Below are positions 16,498 through 25,166 of a stretch of 28,354 nt of DNA, one piece after another (within the stretch, counting starts at the first letter, position 1; each line of letters begins with the position of its first letter). Made by a program: the position numbers and the translations under genes. The notes beneath the pieces were generated by a model. It ran no database searches. It was given only the letters and a program-made list of their open reading frames with translations, and was not told the DNA's origin. The DNA comes from JBBARC01 sp040400005 (lineage in GTDB: Bacteria; Pseudomonadota; Alphaproteobacteria; Acetobacterales; Acetobacteraceae): assembly GCA_040400005.1 (NCBI GenBank), contig JBBARC010000046.1:1-28354 (forward strand). The letters are read 5' to 3'.

Positions 16498-17803
16498 TTA
16501 TTGACGCAAACCAACGGGTGCAACCCGGGCGCGCGCATCAACCGCCCGGCACCACAGAACGCAGAACAAAGCCGCGATCACCAGCGGGCCGAGCGGCACG
16601 CCGGCCGTGCTCGCCAGCAGCCTTACCCATAGCGGCAAGCTGTAGGCCAGCAGCAAAATGATCTTTTCCCATCGCCGGAAACCGCCGTTCGCCTGCCCGC
16701 ATACCCAACCCAGCGCCGGCACCAGCAAAACCAGATCGTAATCAAAGCTCCACGGCGAAACCAGCAACGCAGCGGCGGCCATTAATCCGCCCTCGGCGGC
16801 GCCACTCAGCCCGCGCCTGGCCGCATAGCCGAGGAGGCCCAGCACCACCGCCACCGCCGCCCCCTGTAGCGCGGCGGCAAGCGCTGGCCCACCGCCCAGC
16901 AGGCTGATAGCGGCGAACGGGCTGATCATTTTGGCAAACCCGTTCAGCCCGCCGATCAGCATGTGCCCGCCGCCTGGGGCTGCAAAAAAAAACCATCCCA
17001 CGCCGATCGCCCCAGCAGCAGAACCGATAGTGCACACAGACCCAGTGCGACCATCGCGCCGCCAGCGATCGCCCGGCCACGCCCGGCGCACAGCAACACC
17101 ACCGGCACCGCCAGAGCCAATTGCGGCTTAATCACCAAGGCACCCAAGCACGCACCGGCAAGCACCGGCCAGCGATCCGCCAGCGCCATATACCCAGTAA
17201 AACACGCCGCGGTCAGCATGGCGTTCTGGCCCGACCCGGCATTAACCAGCACAGCGGGGGACGCCAGCACTGCCAGCCAGCCAACGGGATGCCAGCCAAC
17301 GGCGTGCTGGCCAAATTGAACAACCAAGGGGCGCATCGCCACCAGCAGCAAGACCAGCCCAGCAGCAAGACCAGCCCAGCACCCAGCCAGCACAGTAAAG
17401 CTGGCAAATATGCCAACCCGGCAAACCAGCGGCAGATCAACAAAAAAGGCGGCGGGTAAAGAAACGTTGTATAACCATCGTGAGCTGATGGGAATAAAGC
17501 CGATTGGGCGGCCGCATGCGCCATCATGTTATACGCATCATGCCCGCCGGCACTCAGCAATCCTGCGGTATAAAAGCTGATAAAATCGGTGCCCAGCGGC
17601 CGCCCCTGCGGGGTTAAGCCGCCTGGCGACTGCCAAAGTGCGGCCGCGATCCCCATCAGCGATACGCACGCCAAAGCCCGCACCCAGGACCGCGCGCGAT
17701 CAAGCGTCAGCCAGTTGGCATCGCGCAGGCTAAGCCAGCTGCACCGCCTCAGCCGCAGTCATACCGCGCCCATCGTGCGGCGATCAGATGAAAATCGTGA
17801 CAT
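16498..17803 (-). pseudogene. decayed GT87 (DUF2029) glycosyltransferase gene with three lesions
   Basis: Fifth and last gene of the tandem GT87 run. The frame opens at ATG 17803 (MSRFSSDRRTMGAV), meets an in-frame TGA at 17759-17761 (one transition from CGA), then continues as SLRDANWLTLDRARSW, resembling the N-terminus of the copy at 26900-28129. GTDFISFYTAG, FLYPPPFLL, GSGQNAML, LVIKPQLALAVP and SPWSFDYDL follow in three successive frames. The first frame change sits at an exact 17-bp tandem duplication (17344-17377), the second at an A9 run (16984-16992). Removing one 17-bp copy and adding one base at the A-run gives a single 430-codon frame. Initiation at GTG 17683 would bypass the TGA but not the frameshifts. 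Full-length product is not expected unless the lesions are assembly errors. Confidence 0.85.
17344..17377. repeat. exact 17-bp tandem duplication
   Basis: AGCAGCAAGACCAGCCC occurs twice in direct succession (17344-17360 and 17361-17377) within the decayed glycosyltransferase gene. Seventeen is not a multiple of three, and deleting one copy exactly joins the two neighbouring reading frames. A second, 15-bp-period repeat with GCCAGCCAACGG at 17276-17287 and 17291-17302 lies nearby and is in frame. Confidence 0.95.
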
Positions 17804-17851
17804 ATTTAGCCTACACAGGCCGTGGTGGGGTAGCGGCAGCGCAGGCCCCGA

Positions 17852-19030
17852 TCACCACTTGCCAGCCGCCGCGTGCCATCGCCGCCGCAGCGCCAACCCC
17901 AACAGCAACGGCGCCACCAGCGCCCCCGGCGATACCGGCAGCCCCCATGCCACCGCCACCCAGTAATGCACCAGGTTTAGCCCCATCGCTGCCAGCAACA
18001 CGGCCCGCTCGCCCGGCAAAAATCCATCCCGGCGGGCCGCCCGCACCAGCCAAGCCGCAGCTAAGCTTGCCAGCACCAAATCATAAAATAGCGAAAAAGG
18101 TGCCACGATCAGGGCGCCGGCTACCAGGGCGGCAAACGCCGCCTCGTCCAGCCGCCGCCGCCACATCCATGCCAGCACCCCGGCAACGATGAGGGCGATC
18201 ACCCCGTGCACCGCATCGCCCGCGCCGTGCGCCAGGCCCAAATGCCACAGCGCACCGCGTGGTTCGATATGCGCGCCAATTTCCACCTGGCCGCTGCCAA
18301 TGGCATCGCCGGATCGTGCCACCATGGCAAAAAACGCTGGCCACACCGCCCGGCCAAACAGCAGCGTTGCTGCACCGGTTAACCCCAGCACACTGATGGC
18401 GGCGCCAAGCATGGCGCGCCATTGCCGCGCCGCCAGCAGCACCACCGGCAGCAACAGGCCATAATGCGGCTTGTAACACAGCGCCCCCAGCAGCAGCCCG
18501 GCCAATAGCGGGCGGGTGCGCAGCAACAATGTGCCGCCAGCCAGCAAAGATGCGCTTAAAAACGCATTCTGCCCCAAACCCAGCACCCACCACACTGATG
18601 GCACCGCCAGCAAACACGTTGTTGCCACCATGCCGCCGCCGGCGACACGCGTGCCCAGCACCAGCCACAACGCCAGGGTTGCGGCGTCAAACAGCACAAA
18701 ACTGACCAAATAGGGCAGCCGCGCCAAGGGTGCCATCAACAGGGTGAACACCGGCGGGTTGAAATAAAACTGGTAAGCGATCCCCGGCTCGGCGGCGCGT
18801 TCCTCGGCGGCGTGGTGGGTGGCGCGCGCATAGGCATCTGCCGCGCGGCCTTCATTCGCCAGGGCGCCGGCAGCATAAAAACTGACGTAATCGGTGCTGG
18901 TGGGTTTGGGCAGCTTGGCGAACACGCCGTGGGTGCCCGCCACAAAAAACGCCAGCAGCAGCGCCTGCACCAGCACCGCAAGGCGGACTGCCCGCACAAT
19001 CCTTGCCGCCGGCGTGGGCTGTGGCGACAT
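17852..19030 (-). CDS. GT87 (DUF2029) family polytopic glycosyltransferase, copy 4 of the array
   Basis: 392-residue membrane protein with about nine to ten hydrophobic segments. Family landmarks: STDYVSFYAAG (Asp47, the expected catalytic aspartate in the first periplasmic loop), GLGQNAFLSASLLAGG, LGALCYKPHYGLLLPVVLLA and FYDLVLASLAAAW. GT87 enzymes (PimE-like) transfer a sugar from polyprenyl-phosphate sugar on the outer face of the inner membrane; the sugar and acceptor here are unknown. It has YFNPP where the other copies have FYPP, so it may have diverged in function. ATG 19030 is preferred to a TTG five codons upstream. It lies 18 bp after the previous copy and 48 bp before the decayed one. 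Confidence 0.85.
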   Translation of the reverse strand: MSPQPTPAARIVRAVRLAVLVQALLLAFFVAGTHGVFAKLPKPTSTDYVSFYAAGALANEGRAADAYARATHHAAEERAAEPGIAYQFYFNPPVFTLLMAPLARLPYLVSFVLFDAATLALWLVLGTRVAGGGMVATTCLLAVPSVWWVLGLGQNAFLSASLLAGGTLLLRTRPLLAGLLLGALCYKPHYGLLLPVVLLAARQWRAMLGAAISVLGLTGAATLLFGRAVWPAFFAMVARSGDAIGSGQVEIGAHIEPRGALWHLGLAHGAGDAVHGVIALIVAGVLAWMWRRRLDEAAFAALVAGALIVAPFSLFYDLVLASLAAAWLVRAARRDGFLPGERAVLLAAMGLNLVHYWVAVAWGLPVSPGALVAPLLLGLALRRRWHAAAGKW

Positions 19031-19048
19031 CGCGGCAGTGATCAATTT

Positions 19049-20236
19049 CTATGCCACCCTTGCATCAACAGCCCCGTTTTCAATTATCGCACGCCGCACA
19101 ATCACCGCAACCAGGGCCGCAACGCAAACCGGCGCCAGCCCAATATGTGCTCCCATCGCCGCGGGCCGCGCCAGCACCGGCACCGCAAACATCGCCAGGG
19201 TGGCGGCTTTTTCATAGGCGAGCCAGCGCCCGCCGCTCACCACGTGCCTTACCAGCACCGCAATCGCCGGCAGCGTCACCGCCAGATCATAATCAAACAC
19301 ATGCGGGCTAATCAGTGGCGTTGCCGCCGCCGCCGCGGCAATCACCCAATCGGCCGATCGCGCCCGCAGGCCGACGTAGCCCACCGCCAGCACCGCCAGC
19401 GCCGCCACCACCGCTTGCACCACGTAGGCAGCCCCTGGCGATGCCCCCAAAAACCACACGGCAGAAAACACGCTGGCCATTTTTTCCCACACCAGCGTGG
19501 TGTGCTGCTGAAACTGCCCGGCCTTGCCAATGGCGGCCACAAATTCCATCCAGGGGGCCGCGCCAAACGCCAGCGATAGTGCCGCTAGCGCCAACACGCC
19601 ACTGATAAAACCAGCCAATGCCCGCCAGTGCCGCCCAACCAACAAACCCCACGGCGCCAGCACCGCCAAATGCGGTTTTAGCGTTGCCACCGCCAACACC
19701 ATGCCGGCGCAAAACGGCCAGCGGCCGATCAAAACGGCCGCCCAGGCAAAGCCACCCGCGACCAGCGCGCCGGTCTGCCCCACCGCTAAGTTAATCAGCA
19801 GCGCCGGCGCCAGCACCAAGCTGGACAGCGGCCAGGGTGGTGGCAATAAGCGGCGCAACGGCACCACCAGCACAGCCAGTTGCACGGCCGCAAAAGCGGC
19901 AAACGCCCAAAGGTAGGGCAACACCGCAAGCGCCGCGCAGAGCACCAGCAGCGGCGGCGGATAGAAAAACGGAAACACCTCGGGCGGCGCCATATCAACC
20001 GCCGCTTGCTGCAGCGGCGCGATCGCGGCGGCGTGGTAGGCAGCCGCCGCGTGGCCGGCTAGGGCTAAGCGCCCGGCGCTCCAAAACACCACAAAATCAA
20101 TTTCCGGCGGCTTGCCGCCATCACTGCGCAGGCTGGGGGCAATTTCCACCGCAACACAGCCCAGTGCGAAGGTGATCAGCAGCAACGCCAGCACCCGCCA
20201 TGCTGCCAGCGCCCGGGCGGCGCTAAACCGGGTCAT
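19049..20236 (-). CDS. GT87 (DUF2029) family polytopic glycosyltransferase, copy 3 of the array
   Basis: 395-residue polytopic protein. A short cytosolic N-terminus and first helix (about 12-32) lead to the loop EIDFVVFWSAGRLALAGHAA (Asp47), then FFYPPPLLVL, AVGQTGALVAGG, AVATLKPHLAVLAPWGLL and, near the C-terminus, SPHVFDYDLAVTLPAI. These are the shared landmarks of the six GT87 genes in the window. The ATG overlaps the stop of copy 2 (ATGA), so translation is probably coupled. The predicted role is sugar transfer from a polyprenyl-phosphate donor at the periplasmic face; donor sugar and acceptor are not deducible. Confidence 0.86.
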   Translation of the reverse strand: MTRFSAARALAAWRVLALLLITFALGCVAVEIAPSLRSDGGKPPEIDFVVFWSAGRLALAGHAAAAYHAAAIAPLQQAAVDMAPPEVFPFFYPPPLLVLCAALAVLPYLWAFAAFAAVQLAVLVVPLRRLLPPPWPLSSLVLAPALLINLAVGQTGALVAGGFAWAAVLIGRWPFCAGMVLAVATLKPHLAVLAPWGLLVGRHWRALAGFISGVLALAALSLAFGAAPWMEFVAAIGKAGQFQQHTTLVWEKMASVFSAVWFLGASPGAAYVVQAVVAALAVLAVGYVGLRARSADWVIAAAAAATPLISPHVFDYDLAVTLPAIAVLVRHVVSGGRWLAYEKAATLAMFAVPVLARPAAMGAHIGLAPVCVAALVAVIVRRAIIENGAVDARVA

Positions 20237-21426
20237 GCGCCCGCACCCCCAGGGGCTGGGCGTGCGGCGGCCGCAAACACCACTAAACTTACCAGCAACA
20301 CCAGTGGCGCCAGCGAAACCCCGGTCAGCAGCGCCACCGGGCGGGCCACCAACGCAAGCACATACAAGGCCGCCAATGTCAGTTTCATCCCCGGCGCAAA
20401 CCCATGCGCGCGGCCCTGCGCCACACCAATCGATAGCGGCACCGCCAGCATCGCCAGATCATAGTCAAACCCATAGGGGCTAAGCAGCAACCCAGCCAGC
20501 ACCACCAGCGCCACATCGCCCGGCCCCATCGCTTCACCCCTGCGCCACAACCCCACCGCCAACGCGCCACCTGCCACCACAACTGCACACACATGCGCAG
20601 CCCAAGCTGCCTCATCGCCAGCCCCAAGCAGGCGCGCCGCGCCATAAAAGCTGATGGTGGCCGGCCACAGCCCGGCCTGGCTGCGCAAAGCGAACATGGC
20701 CACCGGCACGCCGGCAAAAAACCCCGGCCAGCAGGCGCCGCCAAACACCGCCCAGGCCGCCAAACACAAAGCAACAGCGCTGACCACAAACCCCAGCAAC
20801 ACAACCCGCCGCCCGGTGATCAGCAGCCATAGCGGCACCAGCACCGCCAGATGCGGCTTGATCACCAGCGCCCCCAGCACCAGCCCGGCCAGCAACGGCC
20901 GCCGGTTTAACCACTGGCCGGCCAGCAGCAAACTCGCGCTCAGCAAAAGCCCGGTCTGGCCCGATAGCGCGCAGATCACCGCACCGGGAAACGCCACAAA
21001 CGCCCACGGTGCGCGCAACCAGCCAGTGATGCGCGCTGCCAGAAAAACCGTGGCCAGCCATCCCGCGCCGCTAAACAGCACCCAGGCCACAGGGTATGGC
21101 AGCAGGCCCAACGGCACGCAGATCAGCAAAAACGGCGGTGGGTAGAAAAATTCGCCGTAGCGCTCGCCCAGCAGGGGCGCCGCCTGCGCAATCACCGCCG
21201 CCAGCGCCGGTCCGTGCCAGGCATCAGCCGCATGCCCGGCCAAGCCCAGCCGCCCGGCCGCCCAGAACGATACAAAATCCACCCTCGGCGCCGCCACGCC
21301 GGCCGCCAGCTGGTAGGCGCCGGCAACACTTCCGCCCAGCATCACCAGCGCCAGCACCGCCGTATAACCGCGCACCCGCGCAGCATTTAGCCAATCGGCG
21401 TCACGCCACAGGCCCGCCAAACTCAT
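20233..21426 (-). CDS. GT87 (DUF2029) family polytopic glycosyltransferase, copy 2 of the array
   Basis: 397-residue polytopic protein. The amphipathic start LWRDADWLNAARVRGY precedes the first helix and resembles the N-termini of the decayed copy and of the gene at 26900-28129. Landmarks: RVDFVSFWAAGRLGLAGHAA (Asp50), FFYPPPFLLI, LSGQTGLLLSASLLLAG, LGALVIKPHLAVLVPLWLL and SPYGFDYDLAMLAVPL. It overlaps both neighbours by four bases (ATGA at 21423-21426 and 20233-20236). Function as for the family; no specific substrate can be assigned. Confidence 0.86.
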   Translation of the reverse strand: MSLAGLWRDADWLNAARVRGYTAVLALVMLGGSVAGAYQLAAGVAAPRVDFVSFWAAGRLGLAGHAADAWHGPALAAVIAQAAPLLGERYGEFFYPPPFLLICVPLGLLPYPVAWVLFSGAGWLATVFLAARITGWLRAPWAFVAFPGAVICALSGQTGLLLSASLLLAGQWLNRRPLLAGLVLGALVIKPHLAVLVPLWLLITGRRVVLLGFVVSAVALCLAAWAVFGGACWPGFFAGVPVAMFALRSQAGLWPATISFYGAARLLGAGDEAAWAAHVCAVVVAGGALAVGLWRRGEAMGPGDVALVVLAGLLLSPYGFDYDLAMLAVPLSIGVAQGRAHGFAPGMKLTLAALYVLALVARPVALLTGVSLAPLVLLVSLVVFAAAARPAPGGAGA

Positions 21427-22613
21427 GCGCGCACGGCCCCAGCCGCGGCAAAACCGCGGCGCGCGGTGACGCCCAGCAAGGCCATCAGCACAAACGGCGC
21501 CAGCGGCACGCCGGTGGCCTTAGCAAGCCCATGGGCAAACAGCGGCAACAAGTACGCCACCAGCAAAATAAGCTTTTCCCAGGGCAGAAACCCACCCGCC
21601 GCACCGGCGCCAAAACAAAACACCAGCGCCACCGCCATCACCGGTAAATCGTAATCAGCGGCATAGGGGGTCATCAGCAAGCACGCCGCCGCCAGCATGG
21701 CCGCTTCCGCCGGCCCGCCGGCGCGCCGCCAACCGACGCGGGCGACGCACACCGCCGCCACCACAAAAACCACCGCCTGCACCAGCGCGCACGCAAGTGC
21801 AGGCAACCCCAGCATTTGCGCCCCCGCCATCACCGATATCAGCTTGGCCCGGTCCATCAGCGCATACGCAACCGACGCCCCGGCATGGGGCAGCGCCTGC
21901 ACAAAGGCGACCCACGCGCCTACCCCAAACAGGGCAGCAGAAACCGCCGCCAGCAGCGCGACCATTCCCACTGCGCCAAACATTGGCGCCGGCCGGCGCG
22001 CTGCCAGCAGCAGCAGCGGCACCGCCACCGCCAGTTGCGGCTTGCACATAAGCCACCCCAAACAAGCCCCCGCCAGCATTGGGCGCGACCGCAGCAACAC
22101 CGCATACCCGCCAATAAAAGCCGCCGAAAACAGCCCGTTCTGCCCCGACCCCAGGGTTACCACCAAGGCGGGGTAAGCCAGCAAGGCTAACCACGCGCCG
22201 CTGGTGTTGGGCGGCCACAACCGCCGCAATACCGCCAAAAACGCCGCTGCCCCAACCACCGAAAAGCTCAGCAGCGCCAGGCCATAGGGCAACAATGCCA
22301 GCGGCAGACAAAACAGCAGGTAGCTCGGCGGATAGAAAAACGGCGTGAAGGCGCCAGGCGGTAAGGGCAAGGCTGCGTGTTCCACCGCCGAAATCGACGC
22401 CACCTGATACACCGCCGCCGCATCGCCCGCCAACGCCAGCTTCCCTGCCGCCCAGTAGGTGACAAAATCGGCCGCAATCACCGTGCCGGTGCGGTCCAGC
22501 CAGCCATGGCGGGCTGCCACAAACACCGCAACCCACGCAGCAAGCCCGGCCGCCAGCACCTGCGCCCACGCCCGCGCCCGCGCGCCGTGCAAAAACGCCA
22601 TCTCACGCAGCAT
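21423..22613 (-). CDS. GT87 (DUF2029) family polytopic glycosyltransferase, copy 1 of the array
   Basis: 396-residue polytopic protein and the promoter-proximal gene of the array. Landmarks: AADFVTYWAAGKLALAGDAA (Asp49), FFYPPSYLLFCLPLALLPYG, LGSGQNGLFSAAFIGGYAVL, LGWLMCKPQLAVAVPLLLLA and TPYAADYDLPVMAVAL. The frame is open to 22949, but that overlaps bioB on the other strand. ATG 22613, preceded by a G-rich stretch (GGGGGGAT), gives a length matching its siblings and leaves a 120-bp divergent intergenic region. Met at 22646 is an alternative. The gene overlaps copy 2 by four bases. Confidence 0.85.
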   Translation of the reverse strand: MLREMAFLHGARARAWAQVLAAGLAAWVAVFVAARHGWLDRTGTVIAADFVTYWAAGKLALAGDAAAVYQVASISAVEHAALPLPPGAFTPFFYPPSYLLFCLPLALLPYGLALLSFSVVGAAAFLAVLRRLWPPNTSGAWLALLAYPALVVTLGSGQNGLFSAAFIGGYAVLLRSRPMLAGACLGWLMCKPQLAVAVPLLLLAARRPAPMFGAVGMVALLAAVSAALFGVGAWVAFVQALPHAGASVAYALMDRAKLISVMAGAQMLGLPALACALVQAVVFVVAAVCVARVGWRRAGGPAEAAMLAAACLLMTPYAADYDLPVMAVALVFCFGAGAAGGFLPWEKLILLVAYLLPLFAHGLAKATGVPLAPFVLMALLGVTARRGFAAAGAVRA

Positions 22614-22733
22614 GCTATCCCCCCCGGGCTGACGACGCCCCTTCATGACCGGCGCCGCATCAAAATCCTTTAGTTTGGCGCCGGGGGGAAGGCCCCCATT
22701 GCGCGCCCGCGCGGCTCGGTTAGGATTGCGCCC
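22614..22733. promoter_or_regulatory. divergent intergenic region between bioB and the GT87 array
   Basis: 120 bases that must hold the promoters for bioB (plus) and the GT87 array (minus). A G/C hairpin, GGGGG 22683-22687 with CCCCC 22693-22697, lies in it. For bioB, AGGA at 22722-22725 sits eight bases from the ATG and is the likely ribosome-binding site. No match to the BioR operator (TTATCTATAA type) or a BirA box was seen. Confidence 0.5.
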
Positions 22734-23693
22734 ATGAACGCACTTACCAAGCAGCCTTTGCGCCACGTTTGGACCCGCACCGAGGTGCGCGCCCTGCTCG
22801 ACCTGCCCTTCCCCGAGCTGATCTTTCGCGCGGCCACCGCCCATCGGGCGCATTTCGATCCTAACCGGGTGCAAATCTCCACCCTGCTGTCGATTAAAAC
22901 CGGCGGCTGCCCCGAAGATTGTGCCTACTGCCCGCAAAGTGCCGCCCACGAGGGCAGTGTGGACGCCACCAAATTGATGGATGTGGCTGCGGTGCTGACC
23001 GAAGCGCGTGCCGCCAAAGCCGCCGGCGCCAGCCGCTTTTGTATGGGGGCGGCCTGGCGGTCGCCGAAAGATCGCGACCTTGATGCGGTGTGCGCCATGG
23101 TTGAAGGGGTGCGCGCGCTGGGCCTAGAATCCTGCGCAACCTTGGGCATGTTAAACGCAAGCCAAGCCGGCCGCCTGCGCGATGCCGGTTTGGATTACTA
23201 CAACCACAATTTGGATACCTCGCCGGAATTTTACGGCGCGATCATCACCACCCGCACCTACGATGAACGTTTGGATACCCTGGCCCACGTGCGCGATGCC
23301 GGCATCAACGTGTGCTGCGGCGGCATTGTTGGGATGGGCGAAGATGAAGATGACCGCGCAGGCTTAATCGCCACCTTGGCGAGCCTGCCCAAACACCCCG
23401 AAAGCGTGCCGATCAACGCGCTGGTGCGGGTATCCGGCACCCCGCTGGCCGACGCCCCGCCGATCGATGCGATCGATTTTGTTCGGGTTATCGCGGCTGC
23501 CCGCATCACCATGCCGGCATCGTATGTGCGCTTATCGGCAGGCCGTGAAACCATGTCGGATGAAGCCCAGGCATTATGTTTTCTGGCTGGTGCCAACTCG
23601 ATTTTTTATGGGCCCAAATTGCTGACCACGGCTAACCCCGCCGCCGACCACGACCGCGCATTATTGCAACGTTTGGGCCTGACCCCGGCCTAA
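22734..23693 (+). CDS. bioB: biotin synthase
   Basis: 319-residue radical-SAM enzyme that inserts sulfur into dethiobiotin, the last step of biotin synthesis. The radical-SAM cluster ligands are Cys59, Cys63 and Cys66 (GGCPEDCAYCPQSA). The auxiliary [2Fe-2S] ligands are Cys103 (RFCMGAAWR), Cys134 (LESCATLGML) and one of Cys194/195 (NVCCGGIVGMGE), with the conserved arginine in YVRLSAGRE (Arg266). YYNHNLDTSPEFY and GANSIFYG are also diagnostic. All catalytic residues are present and length is normal. It starts the plus-strand bioB-bioA pair. No other biotin genes (bioF, bioD, bioC) are in the window. Confidence 0.97.
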   Translation: MNALTKQPLRHVWTRTEVRALLDLPFPELIFRAATAHRAHFDPNRVQISTLLSIKTGGCPEDCAYCPQSAAHEGSVDATKLMDVAAVLTEARAAKAAGASRFCMGAAWRSPKDRDLDAVCAMVEGVRALGLESCATLGMLNASQAGRLRDAGLDYYNHNLDTSPEFYGAIITTRTYDERLDTLAHVRDAGINVCCGGIVGMGEDEDDRAGLIATLASLPKHPESVPINALVRVSGTPLADAPPIDAIDFVRVIAAARITMPASYVRLSAGRETMSDEAQALCFLAGANSIFYGPKLLTTANPAADHDRALLQRLGLTPA

Positions 23694-23716
23694 TAACGCC
23701 GGGGCGCGCACCGCAC

Positions 23717-24961
23717 ATGCCTGAAAATTTCGGCCATTTGTGGCGCCCCTACACGCAAATGCACACCGCACTTCCGCCGCTGCGCGCGGTGCGCACCGAA
23801 GGGTTGGATATAACCCTGGCCGATGGCCGCGTGCTGCTTGATGGCATCGCCAGCTGGTGGACCGCCTGCCACGGTTATAATCACCCGCACATTGCCGATG
23901 CCGTGCGCGCGCAGCTTGCCCGCATGCCGCACATCATGTTTGGCGGCCTGTCCCACGACCCCGCCGAGCAACTGGCCGCCCGCTTAGCAGCCCTTCTGCC
24001 AGGCGACCTCAACCACGTGTTTTTCGCCGATAGCGGCTCGGTCGCGGTGGAAGTGGCGATGAAAATGGCGGCGCAATACTGGCTTAATGCCGGGGTGCGC
24101 GGGCGCACCAAATTTGCCGCTTTTCGCGGCGGCTATCATGGCGATACCTTTGCTACGATGTCGGTGTGCGACCCCGATGAAGGCATGCACACGCTATTTG
24201 GCGATCTGCTGACCCGCCAGATTATTTGCGATCTGCCCCTCGATGCACAAAGTGATGCCGCCCTGCACGCAACTTTGGCCGAACACGGGCACAGTATTGC
24301 AGCGATCCTGGTTGAACCGCTGGTGCAAGGTGCCGGTGGCATGGTGTTCCATAGCCCGCAGGTGCTCCGGCGCTTACGAAAAGCCGCCGATCAGCACGGC
24401 ATTTTGCTCATTTTCGATGAAATTTTCACTGGGTTTTACCGCACCGGCACGATGTTCGCGTGCGAAGCGGCCGGTGTGGTGCCCGATATTATCACCCTGT
24501 CCAAAGCGTTAACCGGCGGCACCATGGCGCTATCGGCGGCCATCGCCCGCGGCCATGTGTTTGAGCGGTTTTTATCGCAAAATCCGCTGCACGCGCTGAT
24601 GCACGGGCCTACCTATATGGCAAACCCGCTGGCGTGTTCGGCGGCTTTGGCATCTCTTGATCTTTTTGCCAGCGAACCGCGAGGGGCCCAGGTCGGCGCA
24701 CTATCCGGCTGGCTGGCAGACGCCCTGGCACCCTGCCGCGATTTACCCAACGTTGTGGATGTGCGCGTGCTTGGCGCCATCGGCGTTGTGCAATTGGGCG
24801 CCATGCCCGATCTCAACGGCTTAAAAATGCGGCTGATCGGGCAAAACGTTTGGGTGCGGCCGTTTCGTGATATTGTGTATTTGACCCCGGCTTTTACCGC
24901 CAGCGAAGATCAGATTGCCCGGCTCGGCCAAAGTATTTTTAACGCACTGAGCGCCGGCTGA
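23717..24961 (+). CDS. bioA: adenosylmethionine-8-amino-7-oxononanoate aminotransferase
   Basis: 414-residue class III PLP aminotransferase that makes 7,8-diaminopelargonate from KAPA using SAM as amino donor. Landmarks: HLWRPYTQM (7-15), the double Trp in ASWWTACHGYNHP (45-57), SGSVAVEVAMKMA (106-118), RGGYHGDT (137-144), FDEIFTGFYRTG (233-244; PLP-binding Asp234), PLP lysine Lys263 in TLSKALTGG, and HGPTYMANPLACSAAL. The WRPYTQM and ASWW motifs separate BioA from other class III enzymes. The ATG lies 23 bp after bioB, consistent with one transcript. Confidence 0.96.
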   Translation: MPENFGHLWRPYTQMHTALPPLRAVRTEGLDITLADGRVLLDGIASWWTACHGYNHPHIADAVRAQLARMPHIMFGGLSHDPAEQLAARLAALLPGDLNHVFFADSGSVAVEVAMKMAAQYWLNAGVRGRTKFAAFRGGYHGDTFATMSVCDPDEGMHTLFGDLLTRQIICDLPLDAQSDAALHATLAEHGHSIAAILVEPLVQGAGGMVFHSPQVLRRLRKAADQHGILLIFDEIFTGFYRTGTMFACEAAGVVPDIITLSKALTGGTMALSAAIARGHVFERFLSQNPLHALMHGPTYMANPLACSAALASLDLFASEPRGAQVGALSGWLADALAPCRDLPNVVDVRVLGAIGVVQLGAMPDLNGLKMRLIGQNVWVRPFRDIVYLTPAFTASEDQIARLGQSIFNALSAG

Positions 24962-25166
24962 TACACGGTAAGCCGGCCTTGCATGGAAGTTTTACCTACA
25001 CCGTAAATTGCGCTAGATTCCTGCGCAATGCGATTAACTTTTGGCGACACCAACAAAGACACGCTAACGCGCGGTGGCATTATGGGTGAATTCCAAGGTT
25101 TTCAGCGGCAGACATCGACACGACGCGCGGCAGGTTCGAGCTGATGGATGGTTGGGGCGAAAAATC
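24962..25166. other. intergenic region with small repeats and leader micro-frames
   Basis: About 200 bases between bioA and the DUF6311 gene. It holds two imperfect direct repeats 35 bases apart (TACACGGTAA at 24962-24971 and TACACCGTAA at 24997-25006) and an inverted repeat TTGCGC / GCGCAA at 25008-25013 and 25023-25028. A 38-codon frame runs from 25028 to 25144, and an 8-codon frame (MDGWGEKS) from 25144 to 25170 ends in an ATGA overlap with the next gene. The micro-frames are unproven as genes. No intrinsic terminator with a T-run is seen after bioA. Confidence 0.4.

Noticed and set aside
17811..18053. Glycine-rich minus-strand frame overlapping the 3' end of GT87 copy 4
   Set aside because: Low-complexity shadow of the real gene in another frame; such long antisense or shifted frames are frequent across this GC-rich array.
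22614..22734. Leaderless bioB transcript, with TAGGAT at 22721-22726 as a -10 box placing the start at the ATG
   Set aside because: The same bases contain AGGA eight bases from the ATG, a normal ribosome-binding site, and the -35 candidate (TTGCGC) is poor.
22614..22949. Upstream extension of GT87 copy 1 to 22949 on the minus strand
   Set aside because: It would overlap the start of bioB antisense, and the extra residues do not resemble the family; ATG 22613 matches sibling lengths.
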